Of a DNA stretch of 23,261 bases, positions 14,321-22,341 are shown one piece after another. The stretch spans positions 1 through 23,261 of the forward strand of contig DUUA01000104.1 of NCBI GenBank assembly GCA_012841765.1. Reading direction: 5' to 3'. Positions within the stretch are counted from its first letter, which is position 1. Each line of letters opens with the position of its first letter. The notes beneath the pieces were generated by a model. The model did not search any database. It was not told where the DNA came from and saw only the letters and a list, made by a program, of their open reading frames with translations. Both the position numbers and the translations under genes were made by a program. This DNA is from Acholeplasmataceae bacterium. GTDB taxonomy: Bacteria > Bacillota_I > Bacilli_A > ML615J-28 > CAG-698.

Positions 14321-16054
14321 CTACTCTTCATATAATCTTATAACTTCTTCCTTTTGAATATCGGTTAAATAAAGATCATTGATTTTCTCAATGAAATCAT
14401 CATCGCCAATAATTTTTAATATTGCATTTTTCTTTACAGGGCCTAATCCTTTGATACCATCTAATTTAGATACTAACATATTAGTTCTCTGTGTTTTTCT
14501 GAAAAAAGATATAGCAAAACGATGAACTTCATCTTGTATTCTTTCAAGAAGAAAGAATACATCGCTTCTTTTACTTATCTTAATTTCTTTATCTTCAAAC
14601 CAAAGAGCATCAGTTTTATGCAAAGCATTTTTTACAAGTCCCAAAACTGGAATTTTAACATCCAGTTCCTCAAGTGCTTTCAATGCTGCATTAACTTGTG
14701 CTTTTGCTCCGTCAACAATAATTAAATCAGGATAGCCTAAACCTTCTTCTTTTAACATTTTATATCGTCTTTTTACAACTTCATGCATTGTTGCCACATC
14801 ATTGGCTGTTTTTACTGTTTTAACTTTGTATTTTCGGTAATTTTCTTTTATAGGTTTTCCATATTTAAAATAAACCATAGCACTAACTGCGCTAGTTCCT
14901 AAAATATTTGAATTATCAAAAGCTTCAATTATAATAGCATCTTTAATATTTAATAACTTTGCAAGATTTTCAGTAGCTTTAATTGTTCTATTATATTCTT
15001 GTTCTTCTTTTCTTAGTAATAGTTCTAATCTATCTTTAGCATTATTACATACTAATTGGACTAATTCTTTTTTTTGTCCCCGTTTTGGTATAAAGACTTT
15101 ATTAATAATTGTATTTAAATAATCTTTTAATTCAATTTCAGGAATTAGAATAAGTCGTGGAAGAGGATTATTATTAATAAAATAAAACTTTTCAATAAAC
15201 TCTAAAAATGTATTTTCAAAATTGTCAAAGACTTCAAATAAGAATCCATTTCTTTCAACCATTTTATTATTTCTAATATGAAAAACTTGAATACTTATAT
15301 AACCATCTTGAAGATAATATCCAAAAATATCTGCATTAGCAATATTAGATTCCATGTTTTGTTTAACAGTTAAAGTTTCCATATCATTAATCATGTTTTT
15401 ATATTCTAAAGCTTTTTCGTATTCTAACTTTTCACTTGCTGAAATCATTTTATTTGTTAATAAATTAATTTCAGTTTTTATGTTTCCATTTAATATTTTT
15501 ACAATCTTATGTTTTAATTCTAAATATTCTTCTTCTCTTATTTCTTTAATACAAGGAGCTAAACATTGTCCTAAATGATAATACAAACAAGGCTTTTTAG
15601 GCAGAAAATAACATTTTCTTAAAGGAAATAATTTGTTTAATAAATTAACTGTTTCCCTAGCCGATCTAGCATTAGGATATGGACCAAAATATTTTCCTTT
15701 TTTATTCAAATCTCTTGTATATAAAATACGAGGATTTTTTTCATCCGTTAATAAAATATATGGATATCTTTTGTCATCAGTCAAACTAATGTTATATTTG
15801 GGGTCATGTTTTTTAATTAAATTAAGTTCTAAAACAAAAGCTTCAGTTTCATTAGCGGTAATGATATATTCAAAATCGTTAATATTACTTACTAACTTTG
15901 TTGTTTTAGAATCATGACTTCCTGTAAAATAAGACCGCAAACGATTATATAAGTTCTTAGCCTTACCTACATAGATAACATCTCCAAATTCATTTTTCAT
16001 TAAATAACAACCGGGACTCTTTGGTAAATTATCAAGTTTATCTTTAAACTTCAC
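14321..16054 (-). CDS. uvrC: Excinuclease ABC subunit C
   Basis: Dual endonuclease of nucleotide excision repair, acting with UvrA and UvrB. N-terminal GIY-YIG domain: GCY (15-17), YVG (28-30) and EAFVLE (71-76) with its Glu. Four cysteines at 148, 156, 164 and 168 form the family's cluster site. A UVR domain lies at about 195-228. The RNase H-like domain has Asp380 (EAFDNSN), Asp448 (IIVDGAKAQV) and His511 (HRFA). The helix-hairpin-helix is at ~530-577. At 577 residues it is slightly short but complete. Start is GTG with AGGTGA upstream, 13 bases after rbfA. Confidence 0.97.
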   Translation of the reverse strand: MKFKDKLDNLPKSPGCYLMKNEFGDVIYVGKAKNLYNRLRSYFTGSHDSKTTKLVSNINDFEYIITANETEAFVLELNLIKKHDPKYNISLTDDKRYPYILLTDEKNPRILYTRDLNKKGKYFGPYPNARSARETVNLLNKLFPLRKCYFLPKKPCLYYHLGQCLAPCIKEIREEEYLELKHKIVKILNGNIKTEINLLTNKMISASEKLEYEKALEYKNMINDMETLTVKQNMESNIANADIFGYYLQDGYISIQVFHIRNNKMVERNGFLFEVFDNFENTFLEFIEKFYFINNNPLPRLILIPEIELKDYLNTIINKVFIPKRGQKKELVQLVCNNAKDRLELLLRKEEQEYNRTIKATENLAKLLNIKDAIIIEAFDNSNILGTSAVSAMVYFKYGKPIKENYRKYKVKTVKTANDVATMHEVVKRRYKMLKEEGLGYPDLIIVDGAKAQVNAALKALEELDVKIPVLGLVKNALHKTDALWFEDKEIKISKRSDVFFLLERIQDEVHRFAISFFRKTQRTNMLVSKLDGIKGLGPVKKNAILKIIGDDDFIEKINDLYLTDIQKEEVIRLYEE

Positions 16055-16067
16055 AATAGTTCACCTA

Positions 16068-16412
16068 TTATTTCTTTTCATTAATATCTTCTATTATTTT
16101 ATCTATTCTTTCTCCATACTCTATTGATTCATCATATTTAAAAATTAAATCAGGAACTCTTTTTACTTTTAAAACATTAGAAAGCATTTTTCTAATGAAA
16201 CCTTTTGCTTCTAAAAGATTTTCTTTTGTTGAAGAAATTTGTTCATCAGAACCAATAACTCTATAATAAATTGTTGCAAGGGAAAGATCTGTAGTTAATC
16301 TTACAGTAGTGATAGTCACAAATCTTAATCTTTCGTCTTTTACTTCTTCAAATAAAATACGTCCAACTTCTCTATGAATGGCATTTTCCATTCTTTCTTG
16401 TTTAAATCCCAT
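16068..16412 (-). CDS. rbfA: Ribosome-binding factor A
   Basis: KH-fold factor for 16S 5'-end maturation and cold adaptation. The 114 residues show the family pattern: RMENAIHREVGRILFEEVKDERL, VTITTVRLTTDLSLATIYY and the end VPDLIFKYDESIEYGERIDKI. It starts 3 bases after the infB stop with only a weak SD inside the infB end (AAAGAG), so translational coupling is likely. Truncated relative to nothing obvious; normal family length. Confidence 0.95.
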   Translation of the reverse strand: MGFKQERMENAIHREVGRILFEEVKDERLRFVTITTVRLTTDLSLATIYYRVIGSDEQISSTKENLLEAKGFIRKMLSNVLKVKRVPDLIFKYDESIEYGERIDKIIEDINEKK

Positions 16413-16415
16413 ATT

Positions 16416-18701
16416 TTACACTCTCTTTATTTCAATCATTTTATATGCCTCAATAATATCATTTTCTTTGATATCATTAAAGTTTTCAATCGTAAGTCCA
16501 CATTCAAAATTCTTATGAACTTCCTTAACATCATCTTTAAATCTCTTTAAAGAACTAGTTTTTCCTTCATATATTACAATCCCGTCACGAATTAATCTAA
16601 TTAAATCATTACGAGTTAAAATACCATTAGTTACATAACAACCAGCTATAGTTCCAAATTTGGAAGCTTTGAAAATACTTCTAACTTCAGCTTCACCAGT
16701 AACTTTTTCTTCAAAAATTGGATCAAGCATACCAGTCATAGCTGCTTTGATATCTTCTAAGACTTTATAAATTATATTATATAGTCTTACTTCTATATTT
16801 TGTTCTTTTGCGTAATCTAATATTTGTGCTCTTGGTCTCACATTAAATCCAAGAATAATTGATTTTGAAGCTATTGCAAGAGATATATCTGTCTCAGTAA
16901 CTGAACCAACACTTGCTCTAACAACATTAATTTTGATTCCTTCAACGTCTAATTGTTCTAAAGAATTTTTCAATGCTTCAATTGAGCCTTGAACATCACC
17001 TTTAATTATAATATTAAGATCTTTTTGAGAATCATCTAAATTATCAAACATACTAGCAAGAGAAATAGGTTTACCTACACCTTTATCAATATTAAATTGA
17101 CGTTGTGCTCGCTCTTCTGCAATTAATTTTGCAGTTTTTTCATCCTCAAATATCATAAAATGATCACCAGCTAAAGGAACATCGCTAAGTCCTGTAATTT
17201 CTACAGCTTTTGATGGTCCAGCTTGCTCTAACGATTTATTTAACTCATCTGACATTGCTCTAACTTTACCGTAAATAGTTCCAACAACAATTGGGTCCCC
17301 AACTTTTACTGTTCCATTTTTGATTAAAAGTGTTGCAACAGGTCCTTTACCTTTATCAAGTTTTGCTTCAATAACTGTTCCAACACCAAGTCTATCAGGA
17401 TTAGCTTTTAACTCTAATAGTTCAGATGTTAAAATAATCATTTCTAACAACTCAGATATACCTGTACCTTTTAATGCTGAAATCGGAACATATACTGTAG
17501 TTCCACCCCATTCTTCAGGAACAAGATCATATTTGCTTAATTCTTGTTTTACCCTCTCAGCATCAGCTTGTGGTTTATCCATTTTATTAATAGCCACAAT
17601 GATAGGTACTTTTGCTGAATGAGCATGGTCAATTGCTTCTTTTGTTTGTGGCATAACACCATCATCAGCAGCAACAACTAAAATAACAATATCAGTAACT
17701 TCAGCACCTCTTGATCTCATTTCAGTAAAAGCAGCATGTCCTGGAGTATCAATAAAAGTAATTTTCTTGCCGTTTTTTTCTACTTGGTAAGCTCCAATGT
17801 GTTGCGTAATTCCACCTGCTTCTCCAGCAGTAACTTGAGAATCTCTAAGAGTATCTAAAAGAGTAGTTTTACCATGATCAACATGTCCCATAATAGTGAC
17901 AATTGGTGATCTTGGTTGTAAGTCTTCCTCTTTATCTTCAATTTTTATTTCTTCAAACTTTGTTATATCTTCAATAACTTTTTCTTTTAAAGTAAAACCA
18001 GCATCTTCAGCTAATAATTCAACAATGTCTTTATCAATTGCTTGACTTGCATTAACCATAAAACCTAACATAACTAGTTTTTTAACAATTTCCCCAACGC
18101 TAATTTCTAAACCATCAGCAATTTGAGCAACTGTCATTCCCGGCGAATATAACAAAACATTTGTATCATCACTAGAACCTTGTCCAATGTTTGATTGTCT
18201 CCCGCCTTTTTTCTTTGATTTTTTTATATTTTTTAAACGACTATAAACTTTTGGTTCTTCTTCATAGTCATCATATTTATCATCATAAACTCTAGAAAGT
18301 TCTAAATCCTCTACAGCTTTTTTTTCTTGTTTCGGTTTTTCAATTTCTACCTTTTTTTCTTCTTTAGGTTTCTCTTGTTTTTTAACTTCAACATTTTTAG
18401 GTTGCTCTTTCTTAACAACTACCTTTTTAGGTTCTTCTTTTTTAATTTCTTCGACCTTTTTAACCTTCTCTTCTGCTGTAACAACAGGAGCTGGTTTTTC
18501 AATCGGCGTTTCCTTTTTTGCTGTTTTTCTTTTTGAAGAAACTTTGATTTCTTTACCATATTTTTTTTCTAGTTTTTTGACAGTTTTTTGAGGAATATCT
18601 GTTTCTAAAGTTAAGTTTGTAAACCCAACATTACTTAAATCCTCATATAACTCATCTTTAACATCTTCACCCAAAGCTTCTAATATATCTTTAATTTTCA
18701 T
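16416..18701 (-). CDS. infB: Translation initiation factor IF-2
   Basis: GTPase that brings fMet-tRNA to the 30S subunit and promotes subunit joining. Order: a short N-terminal domain, a long Lys/Glu/Pro-rich linker (~55-175), an IF2N domain ([20 protein letters not shown], ~184-235), then the G domain with GHVDHGKT (272-279), DTPGH (318-322) and NKMD (372-375), followed by the beta-barrel and C-terminal fMet-tRNA-binding parts. The 761 residues are close to the Bacillus form. The ATG directly follows the ylxQ stop (0-base gap), with AGGTGA upstream. Confidence 0.98.
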   Translation of the reverse strand: MKIKDILEALGEDVKDELYEDLSNVGFTNLTLETDIPQKTVKKLEKKYGKEIKVSSKRKTAKKETPIEKPAPVVTAEEKVKKVEEIKKEEPKKVVVKKEQPKNVEVKKQEKPKEEKKVEIEKPKQEKKAVEDLELSRVYDDKYDDYEEEPKVYSRLKNIKKSKKKGGRQSNIGQGSSDDTNVLLYSPGMTVAQIADGLEISVGEIVKKLVMLGFMVNASQAIDKDIVELLAEDAGFTLKEKVIEDITKFEEIKIEDKEEDLQPRSPIVTIMGHVDHGKTTLLDTLRDSQVTAGEAGGITQHIGAYQVEKNGKKITFIDTPGHAAFTEMRSRGAEVTDIVILVVAADDGVMPQTKEAIDHAHSAKVPIIVAINKMDKPQADAERVKQELSKYDLVPEEWGGTTVYVPISALKGTGISELLEMIILTSELLELKANPDRLGVGTVIEAKLDKGKGPVATLLIKNGTVKVGDPIVVGTIYGKVRAMSDELNKSLEQAGPSKAVEITGLSDVPLAGDHFMIFEDEKTAKLIAEERAQRQFNIDKGVGKPISLASMFDNLDDSQKDLNIIIKGDVQGSIEALKNSLEQLDVEGIKINVVRASVGSVTETDISLAIASKSIILGFNVRPRAQILDYAKEQNIEVRLYNIIYKVLEDIKAAMTGMLDPIFEEKVTGEAEVRSIFKASKFGTIAGCYVTNGILTRNDLIRLIRDGIVIYEGKTSSLKRFKDDVKEVHKNFECGLTIENFNDIKENDIIEAYKMIEIKRV

Positions 18702-19013
18702 TTAATTCACCTCAATCAGTTTATTTATCACACTATAAAATCCTTTATCGCAAACAGCAACAATTTTAACAAGTTTCTTCCCGAGAGAATTTGACAACTC
18801 ATCACAATTAAAACTATAATTGACTGGAACATTATAAAAAAAACATTTTTTACTAAAAGTATCTTTTGTTCTATCTGAAGCATCACTTGCTATAAAGACA
18901 AGATCAACTTTGTTTGCCCTTAAAACCCGCAAAACAGGATCATAACCAGTTACAAGTTTTCTTGCTCGGTAAGATAGCCCTAAAACATTTAATATATTTT
19001 CTTTATTTTTCAA
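18702..19013 (-). CDS. ylxQ: L7Ae-like RNA-binding protein YlxQ
   Basis: Small L7Ae/L30e-fold protein, presumed to bind kink-turn RNA; precise role unknown. Family traits are LGLSYRARKLVTGYDPVLRVLRANKVDLVFIASDASDRT and the ending LVKIVAVCDKGFYSVINKLI. The TTG at 19013 is the likely start, because GGGTGAT precedes it and the resulting KNKENILNVLGLSYRARK matches the family N-terminus (103 residues). A TTG at 19034 would add seven atypical residues. It overlaps rnpM by 11 bases. Confidence 0.85.
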   Translation of the reverse strand: MKNKENILNVLGLSYRARKLVTGYDPVLRVLRANKVDLVFIASDASDRTKDTFSKKCFFYNVPVNYSFNCDELSNSLGKKLVKIVAVCDKGFYSVINKLIEVN

Positions 19014-19281
19014 TATTATCACCCAACAAGCCAATCATTTCCTCATATATTTCTTCGGAAATTTTTACTTCTAATTGTCTATCTAAAACTTTTTTAGTCC
19101 TAGCAATTTTGATTGCTTCAATTGACTTAGAAATATAAGCACCTCTTCCATTGAGTTTACCTTTTAAATCCACAACAACATTTCCTTCAGGAGTTCTTAC
19201 AATTCTGAATAAATCTTTTTTAGGATGTTGTGTATTGGTAACTAAACATTTTCTCAAAGGTTCTTTTTTGACTTTTGGCAT
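19003..19281 (-). CDS. rnpM: RNase P modulator RnpM (YlxR)
   Basis: DUF448 protein; in B. subtilis YlxR was shown to bind the RNase P RNA and was renamed RnpM. The family segments RKCLVTNTQHPKKDLFRIVRTPEGNVVVDLKGKLNGRGAYISKS are all visible in this 92-residue protein. RBS AAGGAG lies 8 bases before the ATG. It sits between nusA and ylxQ, the conserved Firmicutes position. Confidence 0.92.
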   Translation of the reverse strand: MPKVKKEPLRKCLVTNTQHPKKDLFRIVRTPEGNVVVDLKGKLNGRGAYISKSIEAIKIARTKKVLDRQLEVKISEEIYEEMIGLLGDNIEK

Positions 19282-19292
19282 AAATTTTCTCC

Positions 19293-20372
19293 TTATTTTC
19301 CAATATTATATGTGAAATTAATACCCTCCGCTTTCGCATCAGTAAGTTTTTTAATATCAATTTTCCAACCAATAGCATAAGCTGCAAGTCTTGCATTTTG
19401 TCCACTCTTACCAATAGCCAGCGAATATTGTTCATCACGAACAATAACAACAGCACTATTGGTTTTGTCATCGGCTATTACGCTCAACACTTGAGCAGGT
19501 AATAAAGCCTCAGCTATTAACTCTTCTGGTGTGTCTTTCCATGAAAAGATATCTATCTTTTCATCATTTAAAACCGCATTGATACTTTTAACACGTAAAC
19601 CTGCATTACCAACACAAGCCCCTTTTGCATCAACATTTGGATCTAAACTTAAAACACCAACTTTAGAACGATTCCCTGGATCTCTACTGATTCCCATTAT
19701 TTCAATCGTTCCATTAGCAATTTCGGGAACATTTAATTCAAATAATCTTTTAACAATTTCTTTATTTTTTCTAGTAATAAATACTTTTGGTCCTTTAGTA
19801 GTCTTTTCTACTTTAGTAATGTATACCTTCTTAGTATCTCCAGGATTATACATTTCACCAGGAATACCTTCAGTTTCAGGCATATGAGCTAAATTATTTT
19901 TACCAATATCAAAAGTAATAAAACCATTATTATTATTAGTGACAGTAGCATTAATTATTTCCCCAACTTTATCAATAAAGAAATTATAAGCTTCTTCTCT
20001 TACTAATTCTTTTAATCCACTCATAAAAGTTTGTTTAAACTTACTTGCAGATTTTCTTCCAAAACTAGAAATATTAATTTCTGTTTTAATAACTGCACCA
20101 ACTTTAGTTTTATCTTTAACTTCTAAAGCATCCTCAAGTGTTATTTGTCCTTTACTTCCTTCTTCATCGATTTCTTCAACAACATATAAATATTCAAATA
20201 CTCTTAATTTATTTTTTTCTGTTTCAAAATCAATTTTTATTTCTCCTTTAAAACCGTTATCTCTAGACGCAACTCCCATTGCAATCTCTACTTTATTTAA
20301 AACGTCTTCTATATCTAGACCACGCTCAAATGCAACAGCTTCTAAAGATTCAAAAAAATTCTTGCTGATCAT
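19293..20372 (-). CDS. nusA: Transcription termination/antitermination factor NusA
   Basis: Binds RNA polymerase and nascent RNA and modulates pausing and termination, including at the intrinsic and T-box terminators in this window. Order: N-terminal polymerase-binding domain, S1 domain (~130-200), and two KH domains, with DPGNRSKVGVLSLDPNVDAKGACVGNAGLRV and the final IGKSGQNARLAAYAIGWKIDIK. The 359 residues lack the extra C-terminal acidic repeats of proteobacteria, as usual in Bacilli. RBS AGGAGGG precedes the ATG. Confidence 0.97.
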   Translation of the reverse strand: MISKNFFESLEAVAFERGLDIEDVLNKVEIAMGVASRDNGFKGEIKIDFETEKNKLRVFEYLYVVEEIDEEGSKGQITLEDALEVKDKTKVGAVIKTEINISSFGRKSASKFKQTFMSGLKELVREEAYNFFIDKVGEIINATVTNNNNGFITFDIGKNNLAHMPETEGIPGEMYNPGDTKKVYITKVEKTTKGPKVFITRKNKEIVKRLFELNVPEIANGTIEIMGISRDPGNRSKVGVLSLDPNVDAKGACVGNAGLRVKSINAVLNDEKIDIFSWKDTPEELIAEALLPAQVLSVIADDKTNSAVVIVRDEQYSLAIGKSGQNARLAAYAIGWKIDIKKLTDAKAEGINFTYNIGK

Positions 20373-20382
20373 TATATCCCTC

Positions 20383-20850
20383 CTAAAATTTTACAGCTAG
20401 TCTCACAAGACTAATCTGACTTACAGGAATAATCAACATACGTGATTTTCCTTTTATATTTACTTCAATAGTTAAATCATTTTCATCAATATTCTTTAAA
20501 TATCCATAAAATTCTTTAATTCCATCTATTTTTTGATATGTCTTTACACATATGTATTCATTAATAGCTGCACACATTTCTTCACTTGTTTTTAAATGTC
20601 TTTCTATTCCTGGAGAAGATACTTCTAAATAATAATTTTCTTCATCAATTTCCATATTATCCAAATTATCACTTATTTGTTGATTTAATAAAGTAGAATC
20701 ATCTACACTTAAACCTTCGCCTGGCCTATCAGCTGTTACTCTTAATATCTTCATTCCATGTTCGTTAACAAATTCTATTTCTAAAATATTAAGCCCTAAT
20801 TTTTGTGCTTCTGCTTCACACATTAATTTAATTTCGTTTGTTATTTTCAT
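20383..20850 (-). CDS. rimP: Ribosome maturation factor RimP
   Basis: Assists early 30S assembly. The 155 residues show the family pattern: LGLNILEIEFVNEHGMKILRVTADRPGEGLSVDDSTLLNQQISDNLD, then YYLEVSSPGIERHLKT and a C-terminal SH3-like part. First gene of the nusA-infB operon. The SD is modest (AAAGGG). Upstream lie a perfect consensus promoter and a strong hairpin at the mRNA 5' end. Confidence 0.95.
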   Translation of the reverse strand: MKITNEIKLMCEAEAQKLGLNILEIEFVNEHGMKILRVTADRPGEGLSVDDSTLLNQQISDNLDNMEIDEENYYLEVSSPGIERHLKTSEEMCAAINEYICVKTYQKIDGIKEFYGYLKNIDENDLTIEVNIKGKSRMLIIPVSQISLVRLAVKF

Positions 20851-20866
20851 AATTTTCCCTTTTTCA

Positions 20867-20903
20867 TTAATTAAAGGAGTGAGAAACTCACTCCTTTAAT
20901 TAA
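20867..20903 (-). repeat. 17-bp perfect hairpin in the rimP operon leader
   Basis: Arms 20867-20883 and 20887-20903 are perfectly complementary around a 3-base loop. It begins about 9 bases after the predicted transcription start. No T-run follows on either strand, so it is not a classic terminator. Possible roles are 5'-end protection of the mRNA or an RNase III site. Confidence 0.85.
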
Positions 20904-20918
20904 CATCATCACCTAATT

Positions 20919-20947
20919 ATTATATCAAAATAATAAAAAAATGTCAA
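20919..20947 (-). promoter_or_regulatory. Consensus promoter of the rimP-nusA-infB operon
   Basis: On the - strand: -35 TTGACA (20947-20942), exactly 17 bases, -10 TATAAT (20924-20919), with TGA before it as extended -10. Every element is at consensus, so it should be very strong. Confidence 0.93.
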
Positions 20948-20996
20948 ATCATTGATTTCTTATTAAAAATAAAATAGCTAAACACTACCTGCTCAT

Positions 20997-21740
20997 TTAA
21001 AATTTAGTTTTAGAAGCTATCATGTACATTAAAATGCCACCAGCAACCATCACATTTAGACTTTCTAAGTCCTCATTAATACTTATTTTAGCAACTACAT
21101 CGCAGATATTTAAAATTTCTTTTTTAATTCCACTACCTTCATTTCCCAAAATTAAAACAATATTTTTAGGAAAACCAACATCTTCAATGTCTTTTGAATT
21201 TATAAGTCCTGTACCTATTACATAATAACCTTTTTCTTTTAGTTTTAAAATCCACTCTTCTAAGTTTCCAGTAATGATATTTGTCTTAAAAAAAGCACCT
21301 TGAGTAGCTCTTAAAAACTTATCATTATAGATATCTATCGAATTAGTACTTAAAATAATATTAGTAAAACCAAAACCTAGAGCTGTTCTTACTAATGTAC
21401 CTAGATTCCCAGGATCTTGAAGATCATCTAGAACCAAAATCTTTTCACCAAATTCAAATTTTTCTTCTTCTATTTTACATATTCCAATAATATTTTGTGG
21501 TGAAACAGTATTAGCTATTTTTTTAATAATTTCCTCAGTTACTAACAAATTATTAAAACCTTCTAAATAGTCTTTTTCATCAACAATTAAAACTTCCATC
21601 AATATATTTGCTTTCCTTGCTTCCTTAACTAAATGATAACCTTCAACAAAAAATAGACGGTATTCTTCTCGGTATTTTTTTAATTTCAAAGAAGCTATTT
21701 TTTTTATATATTCATTATTTACTGAAGTTATCTTTTTCAT
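20997..21740 (-). CDS. SPOUT-family rRNA 2'-O-methyltransferase (YsgA/RlmP-like)
   Basis: TrmH/SpoU-type enzyme. Motifs: NxLGTxxR region DDLQDPGNLGTLVRTA (motif 1, catalytic Arg), LILGNEGSGI (motif 2) and ESLNVMVAGGILMY (motif 3). An N-terminal substrate-binding domain opens with KKITSVNNEYIKKIASLKLKKYRE. The 247 residues and layout match B. subtilis YsgA (RlmP, Gm2553 in the 23S A-loop), but other SpoU paralogues (RlmB, TrmH) share these motifs, so the target is inferred. It follows the membrane protein gene by 11 bases. No strong terminator follows it before the rimP promoter. Confidence 0.88.
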   Translation of the reverse strand: MKKITSVNNEYIKKIASLKLKKYREEYRLFFVEGYHLVKEARKANILMEVLIVDEKDYLEGFNNLLVTEEIIKKIANTVSPQNIIGICKIEEEKFEFGEKILVLDDLQDPGNLGTLVRTALGFGFTNIILSTNSIDIYNDKFLRATQGAFFKTNIITGNLEEWILKLKEKGYYVIGTGLINSKDIEDVGFPKNIVLILGNEGSGIKKEILNICDVVAKISINEDLESLNVMVAGGILMYMIASKTKF

Positions 21741-21751
21741 ATTATTCCCAC

Positions 21752-22330
21752 TTATCCTCTTAATCTTTTAAATACATCAATCAGACTAATTATAGTAATA
21801 ATTGCATTAATAGAATGAATCCCTAAAACTATATACATAGCCTTTCTAATGACTTCTTTTTTATAAAATATTACAAAGATAATTACAGTAATTAGCAATA
21901 ATATGATAGTTGGCAAATACAAATATAAAAAAGTTCCAAACCATGTATATAAAAATTCACCTAAAACTTTAATTGCTGTTGGCGCTAAAAATTCTGTAAA
22001 TTTTTTCATAACTGGAGCAAAGCCCATAATTGTAAACACTAAACCATATAGATAAAGCCATATAGGAACTTTATCAAAAAAACTTGTTTGTGTTTTCTTT
22101 TTCAAAATTTTAATTTCTGATTTTACAGTTTTATATTCTTTCTTTAGAGAAATCAAAAGTTCATCAATAGCTTTTTCTTCAAGCATATCTTCGTTATAAT
22201 ATTCATTTTGTTCTATTAAAGCTTCTAGTTCTTGCATTCTTAATGATTTTTCATATATTTGTTCTTGAAGCAAATCTTGTTCAGTTACTTCAATTTGTTC
22301 TTCGTTTACTTGCAACTTTTTATCTTCCAT
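21752..22330 (-). CDS. Membrane protein with N-terminal coiled coil, unknown function
   Basis: I do not recognise this 192-residue protein. Residues ~1-80 are Glu/Lys/Gln-rich and heptad-like, probably a cytoplasmic coiled coil. After a short amphipathic stretch come three hydrophobic segments (~90-110, ~130-152 as part of a longer hydrophobic run, ~165-185), with a Tyr/Leu/Phe-rich middle. No catalytic motif and no signal peptide are evident. GGGAG precedes the ATG, 11 bases after the thiI stop, so it probably shares the transcript of thiI and the SPOUT methyltransferase. A link to tRNA thiolation is not supported by anything in the sequence. Confidence 0.8.
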   Translation of the reverse strand: MEDKKLQVNEEQIEVTEQDLLQEQIYEKSLRMQELEALIEQNEYYNEDMLEEKAIDELLISLKKEYKTVKSEIKILKKKTQTSFFDKVPIWLYLYGLVFTIMGFAPVMKKFTEFLAPTAIKVLGEFLYTWFGTFLYLYLPTIILLLITVIIFVIFYKKEVIRKAMYIVLGIHSINAIITIISLIDVFKRLRG

Positions 22331-22341
22331 GATTATTCTCC

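Noticed and set aside
18327..18536. Phe-rich 69-residue frame on the + strand
   Set aside because: It is the antisense of the Lys/Glu-rich linker of infB; no SD and low-complexity composition.
20867..20903. Large hairpin as an intrinsic terminator of the SPOUT methyltransferase gene
   Set aside because: No T-run follows on either strand, and it lies downstream of a perfect promoter, inside the rimP leader.
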